Positions 43,833 to 54,539 of a stretch of DNA of 64,000 nucleotides are shown piece after piece. Each line of letters opens with the position of its first letter. The stretch's first letter is position 1. Source of the stretch: Phoronis australis. Lineage: Eukaryota; Phoronida; Phoronidae. The stretch lies in NCBI GenBank assembly GCA_002633005.1, contig NMRA01000896.1, positions 43,270 to 107,269 of the forward strand. Direction: 5' to 3'. The position numbers and the translations under genes are program-made. Under the pieces are notes generated by a model. That model worked only from the letters and a program-made list of their open reading frames with translations, was not told the DNA's origin and did no database searches.

Positions 43833-46800
43833 CTGTAGATAAAAAAAATTGTTAAATTTGGTCACACGCATCTTTAGTATATGTCTGTTTTGTTAAACGT
43901 GTCAAGGGTATGTTTATGTTTAAGCAAACCTTATTTGATGCGTACCTCTAGCTCGTGCAACTGATTTTTGCACATTTAGAAACATTTACAATTAAAAGCG
44001 ATCTTACCTGCAGCCTCCAAAATTTCTTCCAAAAGACTTGTGCCGTTGAGTGTTTCACCTAAAGCATCGTAACGATAAAGCTTGGATAGCGATTCATCAG
44101 CTTCTGAGACAATGTTTCTCAGGGTTTCTTCAAGAGAACGGTTTGAACTACTTCTCTCATCCATTAATGACGTCACAGTAATGCCAGAATCTTTCGAATC
44201 TTTAGTTTTTCTGCATTCTCCACACGTTTTAGAAGAGTTCAATTTGTCTAGCAACTCGTCAAGATAAACTTTCGTCAACCTTTTGGCATGTTCAATCTGT
44301 AGCTTACGATTGCTAGACTGCTCACAGGCACTGGCGTCTCCGTGTTCACTGGAGATTCTGCGTTGACGATTATTTGCAGACACCAGGTTCTTTGATAGCT
44401 TATGCGTGTGAACTGATTTAACGGGCAAAGAGTCTTTGATACACTCTTTTTCAAGTCGCTCGAACTCGACCATACTTGGACTTTCCTCAACGTCAGAAAC
44501 AGACGTTTTTCTTTTAATTTCATACTTTGAGCCGATGGCGACATTTGGCGTTGATATTGATCTGGTGAACGTGTGTTTTGGCTTTGATTGTTTATATTCT
44601 TCGTTTAGCAGTGCCGAGTTGCTGTAAGTATTGTGACTAAGCCGAGATTGTGTTGAGGATGAATATTTCTTACGTTTACCAGTGGTGGCCGTGCTGGCTC
44701 CTAAATTTGCCATTGTCACAATGTCGGCAAGACGCCGTGAAACAAACTCTATACTTTCACTCATTTCAGTTGACATAAAGTCTGAACTCGCGTTTTTGTT
44801 GGAGGCAGACGACTTTTCATCGTTTGAAGCTTCGTTCAACCTTGCTGCCTTTGTGCAAAACATGTCGGAGTGATGCAAAGAGGTACTTGTACGTGCACGA
44901 GAGGAGGAGGTACACTCCAAGGCACTTCTGTACGAATCGCTCTGGCTTTTGTCTGAACATTTTTCACAATACTTTTCAGTCAACGAGACCTGTGTGTCGG
45001 GGTCATGGGAAGGCATTGGGTCACATTTAGTGTCTTCGAAACCGTTGTTACTGTCAGATGATATGTCCACGATTTTTCTATTGTTATTCATTTGTACACT
45101 CTGGTCCGAAAAGACTGCTGAACTTTTTTCTTCAATGAAGGATTCTGACGCACGAGTTTCCACATCTGCTTCAGAACTGTCTTTCATGCTGTCCGCCATG
45201 TTTGTGTCATTGGGCTCTTCTGTCGGAAACGAAGGAAGTTCATTAAGTCTAGACTTTTCCTTTTTATTTTCATGAGAACCGGATGGTCCTGTTTTAGACA
45301 TTGCAACATTCGTGGCAGCTTCAGCCTGATTTTTATCCTTTATTTCCTTTATTTGTGAGTAAACAGTTGAGTCTTTTTCTCCCACCCCAGATTCCATAAC
45401 TATGTGTTTTGTAAACCTGTCGGAGTTTTCCTTTGCTTTGGCTTGACCTTCTCCAACCGCAGTTTCACCCTGTCGCTCCAAAGGTGACGCTACGCACTTA
45501 ATAGTACGACGTCTGTCGATACAGTGGGAAAAAGAGCAACGTGGCGTCCAATTCTTAGTAACTCTTTTCAAGCGATTGTCCTTACTGTCATATCGCTTGG
45601 GTACCATGTCATTGTTTATGTAATCAGAAGACGGAATAACCCGATGGAACCATCCGGCGAGATCTCCCAGATCAATTCCCATAGATGGGACTTGAACGTA
45701 AGATGAAGCCCGTCTGCCAGTCACTTGCTTCACTGTTGCACATTTTCCACGTTTTTCCTGAAAAAAGAATTACACAAGGCGTGCTCTAAAACGATTGCGA
45801 TCTTGTACACGGTATACCAAACGTGCGCAGCCGCACTGGTCACCTAGAACCCTTTTTATGCTTTATTACCATACTTAAAACTGAGCTGAGGAGCTTAAGA
45901 GACTTGACTGAAGGGCCTAGCAGTGTGCCCCAACTGTATTCGACTGACGTCATTGAGTAAAGGAAGCGCACGCTTATCCCACTAGGCCACAATGCCTCCT
46001 CACAACGCTAGTTATCTCTGACTGGAGGTTTTCGTGTGAATGGTGTTTGTGTCGATTTATGACTGCTCTGTATCTATATGGAAATTAAGTGTGACTCATA
46101 GAGGACCTTTCTAGTGTAATGAGAGCGAGAAACCTACTTCCGCTTTATTCTGACACAGATTTGGTGGACAGAAATTCACTGCGACATATAATGGTTCGTT
46201 AATTTAAAACAGAGGAACCAATCTCATTGTCAATCCCTCCCATTGTTTGATTAGATTCAAGTTTATTTTAGCTTTTTGAGATGCAGCCGCGGGTTCTTCA
46301 TCACAATGAGAAATGTATGGTACGTGATGTCCTCGATCCATGGATATTTCAGAAAGCTTGCATTTTCCGTAAGCCATTTCCATTGTCAGAATAAATATTG
46401 ATTAAATAATTAGTAAGAATAGATCCATTTTAAGTTGCCCAAAATTTGTGCATATGTACTTTTAAATCATGGGGTCAGACTTGTTGACATGTACTTTAAC
46501 GTCAAAACCTATTTTTAGAGGGTGTTTACAACTTTGGGTTCTGGGGTCAAGGTACTCTAGAGATTCTAGAAAATTCTGAGCACAAATTTTAAAAGCCAAT
46601 AATATGATTGGATATGATCATGTGGTTTTATTAGCCAATCACTAAATAAGTAGAATGTCATATTATGGGCCGAAATCAACAAGATAATTAGATGCGCTAT
46701 AGTAGTTGAAGCATAAAAACTTGCTATGGTGTACAGAAGCAATTGTACGACAGAGCCATCTCGTGGAAGATTCTAGAAAGGATCTTGACAAGGGCAAGGG

Positions 46801-48809
46801 ATAACGAACAGGAAGTTAACTAAGAGCTTCTACCTGAAGCGTTGCGTCAACAGCCAGAGACTGTGACCAGCAAGAAGAATCGCGGGTAGAAGAAATTGCC
46901 TGCAAGTGTTGCATCACCAGAGACGGTGACCAACAAGTACACTGTCGCTAAACAGTGCGTGTGTAGTTCGAAGATTCACCAACAGGACAGACATCCAACA
47001 AGTGGAGAGTCCTAGCTTGGATAGCAGATAAGATATTTGATTATTTGGGTTGATTGATTAAACTAATCTTTAAAGAGGGCGCTAGTGTAGCTAATTTTCT
47101 TTGTAGTTGATTACTTAATTAACAACATGTTTCACTTGTCTAATTAGAGGTTATCATATAATAAATTAATTACTGGGTTTGATTATTCACTCTCCATCTA
47201 CGCACAATCTCAAAGCATAGCTAGCTTTTAAACAAACCCACAGGCAATCGTCTGACAACCATATTCCACGGCACATCATGAAAATTTGCCGGTATTAGTA
47301 TAGCGGGAAAGGTGTTAAAACGCTTTTTATACCACAAGGTTGAAACCTCCCGACTGCTGTGCGCGAACTTAGAATCCTGCTTATTCTCAAGATCGCGTAT
47401 GGGTGAATTAAGAATTGAATATTCATTTGGGCAATCAAGTGAAACTCTTTGTACAGTGTAAAGAATTTAGGTAATTATCGGCCTCATGATCACCCATTTT
47501 CTAGCGTAACTTGTGTCATAGAGTCGGAGGAATGTGTAAAAGGTTAAATGAATTATTGTTTGGTGAATAAGATAACCAGTAGTAGAAAAAGAATTGGTTC
47601 AAAGTTACCTTATTTAATTAACACGTAATTTTATTCAGTGCAGTGCAAATTTTCATCAACATGAACCATATTATTTGAGTGAACTTGTCAAATTTCCTAC
47701 TGTATTTCAAATTCACGCATACGCGAACTTGAGATTAAGCAGGATTCCAAGTTCACCCACAGCACGACCAAAGTACAAGGGATCTGTAGGTGGCGCTGAA
47801 CGCCTTTCCACCGAAGACATGATTGTCTTCTGGCGGGAGAGTGAATTTCAATATGACGTGGCTATTTCAAAAATCTGCTAGTGAATGAAAACAACATAGC
47901 ATAAGAGGGCACAAGAATTGATTAACAAAACGACGTTTCAGCAGTAACTAAATACATTTTTAGAAAGATTTTTTATAAATGCCACATGGAATGTGGCTGA
48001 GATAAAGCATTCACATGCTGTCGCGATATCACCATAAATTTCAATATACAGGGTGTTCCAAAAATATATTCCTTCTTGCAATGACAATAACTGCCTAGTT
48101 TATTGACTTAGAAACAAGTCTTTGAATTAAATTTAATACACTGTCCTTGTGCTTTGAGTTTCCAGTAGCATTGCGCGATGAGAATTTATTCTTCAGAATT
48201 GAATCGCTTATTTCATTGCCATCCCCGTGCATACTAAGGCTAAGCGCCGTGAGGGCTCACGTGCCCTCTTTCACAGCAAGGTGTAACCATGCAGTAGACA
48301 CTGGGGGCAATAATTGGGGAAATAGTAAATTCAGGTGAAAATGAAATATTGTTGTACGGCGGGCTTAGAGTCTGATCCACGACAACTGAATTCGAACTCC
48401 CTCTATTTTAGTGAGGTGAATGTGTGGATACATTTTTGAGACACCCTGTATGTATGTTAACTAAAATTTATCACTAACATGCGCTAACATATAAGGAACG
48501 GTATTTCGATCATTTGTTGAAACCGGAAGAAGAAGAAGAACTAAACTGCAAGTAACCTGTAATTTTGGTTAAAATGAGACAATACAGCATTATTGACTGT
48601 TTTCTCTGTCCTCGTTAAAATGACCAATTACCTACCTTTTCATCGGGAAGCGGTTCTACACTTTCGTCATCTGATGTCAAATTGTCCAGCGAATCTGCAT
48701 CATCCGGATGTTCACTTGCCTTTACAACTAAATAAATCAAGCCAGCGGCGCCGACTCCGCTCAAAACTGCTATTGGCCAGTGATGGCGAACTTGGTTAAC
48801 AAACGACAT
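42562..48809 (-). CDS. unrecognised 1064-residue protein with N-terminal membrane anchor (3 exons)
   Basis: Exons 48809-48636, 45757-44008 and 43832-42562 join with consistent phases (0, then one base carried) and canonical GT-AG sites. The ATG has A at -3. Residues 11-29 (WPIAVLSGVGAAGLIYLVV) form one hydrophobic helix after a basic N-terminus, followed by an acidic stretch, as in signal-anchored mitochondrial or ER surface proteins. The rest is long, Ser/Lys/Glu-rich and looks disordered. A motif L-E-E-(T/S)-L-x-x-I-(V/I)-x-E-(A/T)-(D/N)-x-x-L-x-x-L occurs at about 600-618 and again at the C-terminus. A basic run (IRRKRLRTKR) in exon 3 could be a nuclear signal, which would conflict with anchoring. 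A single ankyrin-like helix pair (VNAVEFGDLSFLKDLL) is seen. I recognise no family. An A-kinase-anchoring role is speculation from the helix pattern. Confidence 0.8.
44008..45757 (-). CDS. anchored-protein gene, exon 2
   Basis: 1750 nt from acceptor TTTTTTCAG to donor GTAAGAT. Encodes residues 59-641, rich in Ser, Asp, Glu and Lys. Carries several amphipathic segments (FVSRRLADIVTMANL; LEETLRNIVSEADESLSKL; LLEEILEAA). Confidence 0.82.
45803..46001 (-). mobile_element. tRNA-derived SINE, copy 3 (in intron 1 of the anchored-protein gene)
   Basis: On the minus strand it begins GAGGAGGCATTGTGGCCTAG with a clean A box (TGGCCTAGTGGGATAAGCG at 45971-45989). The body matches 26545-26762. The B box is eroded. 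Confidence 0.7.
46010..47350. other. intron 1 of the anchored-protein gene, no further gene
   Basis: AT-rich, with no coding signal and no repeat shared elsewhere in the window that I could see. Confidence 0.4.
47355..47764. mobile_element. 410-bp MITE, same family as 8690-9084
   Basis: Left terminus TGCTGTGCGCGAACTTAGAA and the reverse complement of the right terminus TGCTGTGGGTGAACTTGGAA match over about 37 bp. Target duplication CGAC at 47351-47354 and 47765-47768. Lies in intron 1 of the anchored-protein gene. Confidence 0.85.
48049..48448. mobile_element. 400-bp mariner-type MITE with TA target sites
   Basis: Left terminus CAGGGTGTTCCAAAAATAT and the reverse complement of the right terminus CAGGGTGTCTCAAAAATGT are inverted, and TA flanks both ends. 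CAGGGTGT(C/T)(C/T)CA..A termini with TA duplication are usual for Tc1/mariner elements. No transposase frame inside. Confidence 0.7.
48636..48809 (-). CDS. anchored-protein gene, exon 1 (membrane anchor)
   Basis: 174 nt, 58 codons, ending DEK before donor GTAGGT. Contains the basic N-terminus, the hydrophobic helix and an Asp/Glu-rich tail. The start is the only upstream ATG in frame with good context. Confidence 0.78.
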
Positions 48810-48909
48810 CCTGCGTGCTTACCGTCTCCAGACTAGAGCGACATCTAATGCGAGGGGTTCAGCAACACATGTCGTCGGCCATAACAGACTTTTGTGCGTG
48901 TCACCTTTG

Positions 48910-48917
48910 TGACGTCA
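48910..48917. promoter_or_regulatory. CRE palindrome upstream of the anchored-protein gene
   Basis: TGACGTCA about 101 bp upstream of the ATG, the full cAMP-response-element consensus. Position fits a proximal promoter, but no transcription start is known. Confidence 0.35.
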
Positions 48918-48959
48918 TATCATAGTTTGAACCAAAGATGCACATCAACACGATTGTAC

Positions 48960-51900
48960 ATAGGTTTCAAAAATGAAGTTAATTAGATTGATTTACGGTG
49001 CTATATTGAAACCGGAAGCATCGTTTAGCAATGTTTCAGTAGACTACCTAAAAATGAGAGGGGCCTGCTGTCTCAGTTCTTGTTGTTTTCACAACAGGTT
49101 TATTCGAGCTTGCTCTCTATCAACGGTCGTCCGCTACAAGTTAGTTTCCATGGGATAACAATTGGCAATCCTGTTGATTTCTGATGAAGTGTGTTATAAT
49201 TGACCTCGAGCTTGACCTCTGTCTCTGCTCTATTACAACTGATACAGGCGTGCATCCATTCAAACACAGTGGGACACTTACTTAATGGATCTTCTGAGTC
49301 CTTTTACACGGACAGCCTCATTCTTAAGATTGCATTTTAAGAACTGGTATTCACTTAGCCAGTCGGCCAGCCAGCCAACCAGATTAGCGGGGAGGGAATA
49401 TGTGCAGATTTGCAAAAATTGGGCACTTTGTGACAAGTTTTTGCAATTTGGTACGCTGTTAGGTATAAGCAAAAGAAATTCAAAAAACACCGCAAACAAA
49501 GTGTGCTTACCCCCTGGTGGTTGCTACGCGCAAAATCCAATATGGCCGCCGCCGAAAATGGAAATTGGCATATGTTGGCTATTATTATCACTAGAACAAA
49601 TTGTGATATCATCGTTTCAATATTTTGGGGGGTGAGAAGTTCATTTTTGGTGCTAGTTTTATGTTTTGGGGTCAATTCCAACGCAAAACGATACTTTCAA
49701 AGCAAATGTCATTCACAAATAACTCAAATTTATTTTTGTCCTCGTAANAACTTTCAAACATTTATTTATCGATGTACGTGAAACTTCAAAAACAGCATTG
49801 TAGCTGAATAAATAACAATTCTGATCAACAATAAACGACTGTCAAATTCATAACTATGCATAAATACAAGCTATTTTGACAGAACAGACGACAAATATTC
49901 CTAGATTTTCGTTGTCATTAGTGTTGACCTGACATCATTAAAGCACAGGCCGATTTAGGGGGGGGGGGCCCTTGGCTGCCGCAAAAAAATAAAACAGTAA
50001 GAGCGTAGGGAAATTGTGAGTTTATTAACTAACCCCGGTAATTAAAATTATACGGATGAAAAAAGATTTAAATGTTTGCAGTTTTAATGTTGGTTGGGGG
50101 GAGGGCTCAAATCCAATTTCAAGTGTCAAATTCGGAACACGGCGCGTTCGTAACGGAACTATGGCTAAGTATAGAATCTCCCGCGACATCCTAGGCGACC
50201 GGCAGCGGCGCTGTGCACTACGATTCCGTTTCCGTCGTCTGCTCCACTTTGCAATGAAGAAAATTTACATTTTTTAAAGAAAATGGAGCCTGAGTGACGA
50301 TGAAAAAACGGAAGCTGCTGGTAAGATGTGAATTTTAATCGAAGCCTTAGTGAATCACTCAGAAACTCGCAATACTCTCTTTGTCAAACGGTTTCCAAAG
50401 CAATCCCGTCATTATTGCCAACACGAAAAAAGGATTTGTTGGTCTTTTGGGCATTTGAAGACTATTTCAAATACGACAAATTTGTTAAGAATTGATGGCA
50501 CAAAATATAAAACGTGTAATAAGCATTACAAAAAGAAGTAGGTTTCGCGCGCAACGCTCACATCATCTTAGACATGATAATAATTACGAATGACTTGGAA
50601 TATGTCGTTACATTCATAATTTACAAACATAATTTACGAATGATAATATCCCCAGCGGTGAAAGATATCGAGCTCGGTAAACACCGGGAGAACCCTTTTC
50701 CGGTGACATTCGAACCGGACACTTGGAAGTCGCATTGCAAAAGCTCCGTTGGGTTTTGACCAAAACCTATTACACCACTTGTGAGGTCTTGACCTAATTT
50801 TTAATTTTGGCAAATAATTTCAGAATTGAAACAAGATGGAGCTTGTGTTAAGAACGGAAAATTAAGTGCCCGTCTTTTCTTTGTTTACTGGCAAAAACGA
50901 TGCTACCAGCTTAGATAAAAAGTACCTATAGCAAAATTATAGCCGATGCTCAATAGTAAAACACAAATTGACCAGCATCAGTTCCCGGTAACCCGACAAT
51001 TTTTATACATAGTAAAAACTCTCTAAGTAGTCCAATTTACAACTATGAACAGCAAAGCATTCATAAAAATGTATACGTTTCCATTTTCACTTTCAACTAC
51101 ATCTATTGGTTTTTGACTAAATTGCATTCAAAATGGCGGAATATCCATTTCAGCGGACCTAGCACCGGTACCAGGTTCCGAGAAACAATCTTATTTTGCA
51201 ATAAATAAAGATAATTCACAATCATTTTTTTTCAAGTACATAATGCATACTGCATAATGCATAAGATATGCTTTCTTGAACACACTTTCTCTTCTTTCAA
51301 TATTTGTGCCATGAAAACAAGATCGTTCATATTCAGTTTTCAAGAGCATTGTGTAAATGAAAATAAAACAGCAACACACTGATGTTTCGTTCATCATTTA
51401 GTTCACAGAGAGCTCCGCAAGTGTCGGAATAAGTACACTCTGCCTATAGTTTTAATATATGTTTGCAGTTTTGTACCGGGAGAAGGAATCTTCTTATACC
51501 AGTGGTTCCGGTGGTCAGCTTTGGATTGGTGGATAAGTTAGTTGTAATAACCAGTTAGTTCTTAAATTTGAAAAGCTTGATTGTTGCCGTGACGTCAGTT
51601 GTACTATAGCCGCAATCCGATTATAACCTAAACCAACAATTTCATCTTTTGTCTAATCACCTTTCCGGCCGTTGGGTCAGCGCGTGTCGACGTGTGCCGG
51701 AGTCAATTCAACAGTGAGAAATCACCCTCATAATTTTTCTCCCCGACACCTCAGCAAATATCGAAGCAGATGAAGACTTTCTGCTGAGTTAAATGGCGGA
51801 GTTCTGTGATATGTTTGTCGTTACGAACTCCGCCTTTTGTTTGATCGCGTGACTGGTTGACATTTGCCCACATTTGAAAACTATTATATCGTGCGTTACC

Positions 51901-53930
51901 GGTATCTTGCAACACTCCAGGTTATAGAATGGAGTGCAAATAAAACATTTAATGCAAGATAGGTTGACAATGCTGTACCTAGTATCCCTGGGCACAGGCT
52001 TTGTCTGGTCACGTGTCTTCGGTATCATCAAAAAGCGAGCAGACTGCAGCCAATAGTTCCAGTGCCGCATGTGCTGGCAGCCGCTCGTGGAGACTGCTCT
52101 TGCAGGATAATAAATTCTTTCGAATAATTAAAAGTTTCTCAAGAATTATAAAGTTTCAACAAAGTAGATACGCCAAAGGAAGTTACAATGTGCAATACGA
52201 ATTCACTAAGAATGGTTGGAAATAGCTGAGGTTCATATATAAAACACTTGACCTGCTCAACTTGCCTTGGGATTTAATGTTGAGATAAACCAAATAGTAA
52301 CTGACGGGGAGATTTTTGTAAACGAATTTTTAAATAGGTGTAAAGATATGGAATACCAGCATTAGAATGGCGAACTGTTGGAGCAGACTAGTGTCCATGT
52401 ATACCGATTTTTAAAAATGATCCAATAATTCAATGCTATATAGTCGACGGTACATGTGTAAATATAAACAAACAGCATGATACAGTTGAGGAAACCTCTG
52501 TAAAAGTTTATTAAAATCTGATGAAACTGCGAATAAATTGTCACAATGTAAAATGTGTGCGCACGAGAACATAATTTCTCATATGTTACGGTATGTAATA
52601 TGAGCCCGTGGCCTTATTGCCTGAAATAAATTGATAATACTGTAAATATGTAAATACAAAATCCAACAAATTCGTTGTTTGTCAAAACAGAACAATTACT
52701 GAAACGATGCTCGCAGATTCTTGACGGGCAACATGGCACTGGGACTAATTTCCCGAATTTCATGCTTCGAGTTTAAGTGTATTTTGGTTTATTTTAGAGG
52801 TAGCTATTAAAGTTTACGAGTTAAACATAAAATCCAAAAATCAATGAAATCTTTGTTCATGATTGCCAGTACAAGTAATTTGAGCACTTGTCAGTTACAT
52901 ATGCACTCTGTGCACGGTCATCAAAAACCGACAGTCTGTTCGACATGTGCGAATTTCTCACTAACAAGTCGTGGCACTTGAAAGAAATAATATTGTTATG
53001 GTGCTTTGGAAAATGTATCGTCATTTTATCGTTATAAAACCAGCGGAAATATTCCTAGTGTGAAATTCGCTAGGAGTTTGTCATTAAGTTCTCCAAACTT
53101 CCGTGCTTTCGATTATCGATGGTGGTCTATCCTATCGTATTTTCCAACACAATCACTTATGGTTGTTTGGGCCGAATGTCTTGATACTATTGTGATTCGC
53201 ACGATCTTGATATGTGTTTCTTCGGTGAATTTGGAATCTTAAAGTGTTCCCCTCTTGAATAGTTGAAGGTTCTGGGTTGGATTTGCAGAGAAGCAAAGAG
53301 ACAATTGTTGGGGGCTGCCCCTCCTAGAATGGATCCCGTCTTAAAGGGAAACCCTTTAATATGGAAGGTTAATTCAAAATGGAAAAGAGTAACAGTTTTA
53401 ATTAAAATTCTATCATCGTGTGACCTCCAAGAAGTGACCTTCCTTAGCATAAAAAGTTGTACAATTTCACAAAAACAGCAAGATCAAGACACCTACTCCA
53501 TCGTCGGACCCTCTCTCGGCGAGTGGCCCCTAAGAAGTTATCTATAAAAACACAAAAAGGGTGGCCGCATGGACGCCATCAACGGTCCTCCTCCAAGTGC
53601 AACTGATACTATAGTTCAAGTTTTCAAGTTTTATCAAAATGATATACAATTTCGAGAAAAAATGAAAAATAGAGCAACGGAGGATTCCATTATCCCTTGC
53701 CAGAGAGGGGTCCCTGAAAAATATAGTTTTGCACTGTTCACTAAAATTATCTTCTTGAATTCAAAAATCCAGTGAATTAATATGTTTTGCAAACGATACA
53801 TACATGAATAATCAAGTACAAGATTTGAAGTGTGTTTAGACGATCCATGCTGCAAAAATTTATCTTACTACCATCAATATCCAAGCCAGGGTCCTCAAAG
53901 GGTAAATCACTAAAGCAGTGACAATTGACC
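48960..53930. other. long intergenic stretch without a supported gene
   Basis: Contains single unresolved base 49747, a G-run near 49960, and scattered short frames with no domain. Frames near 52001-52225 and 53263-53547 are open but lack start context, splice partners or known motifs. Confidence 0.4.
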
Positions 53931-53934
53931 AAGA

Positions 53935-54050
53935 TTTTGAGTGACGGCTTAACTGACCAATCAGAACGCAGCATTCTTGACACACTTCATTTCCAGGCCT
54001 CCATTTTACCCGACAAACACGTTGCCGGGTAAAACTTATTGTTTGTTTGT
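53935..54050 (+). promoter_or_regulatory. repeated CCAAT-box module, copy 2
   Basis: Shares CTGACCAATCAGAACG, CAGCATTCTTGACACAC and CCATTTTACCCGACAAACA with 16905-17035. No THAP frame follows here. Confidence 0.4.
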
Positions 54051-54539
54051 CGACATTTCGCAAGGGTGCGGAGCTTGTGATAGGTCAATTGACAAATGCT
54101 CAAATCTTGAAATTTTTTCTTCGTGTTTCGCTGTCTTTCTTTTGTCGACCGACCCGGCCCTCGGACCCACGGCTATTGCCTTGTTTTAACCCTGACGCCT
54201 GCAAATTATAGGGGGAGGTGCGTCCCCCTCTTCCTATGGCAATGCACCAAGATTATATATGAATCATCGTGTGTTCTATTAACGTCATCTTCACAAATGT
54301 TCGCTGACTCAAATTATACGAAACTGCCGTTAAATAATGCAAGTAAAAAATCCACATCAGGCAATACCTTATGCGTGCCCATTGACCCCAAGTGGTATGC
54401 AAATTTGTCCCTTTCCATTGTCCCAGTCAACAGACAAACTCAACCGCTTCCTAAAGCAAAAGCTGGTGTTCGCGTAACTTGCAGCAGACTCACCGGATCA
54501 GGAGTAACTGTGGGGAAAATACAGAATTCTTGGTAACGA

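Noticed and set aside
44949-45275. 108-codon plus-strand frame opposite exon 2 of the anchored-protein gene
   Set aside because: Antisense shadow rich in Ser and Leu, as expected opposite a Ser/Glu/Lys-rich frame.
53263-53547. 94-codon plus-strand frame
   Set aside because: No recognisable motif and no splice partners.
54123-54536. 137-codon plus-strand frame
   Set aside because: No domain, no codon or splice support, and it follows a repeated promoter-like module; kept only as an unassigned frame.
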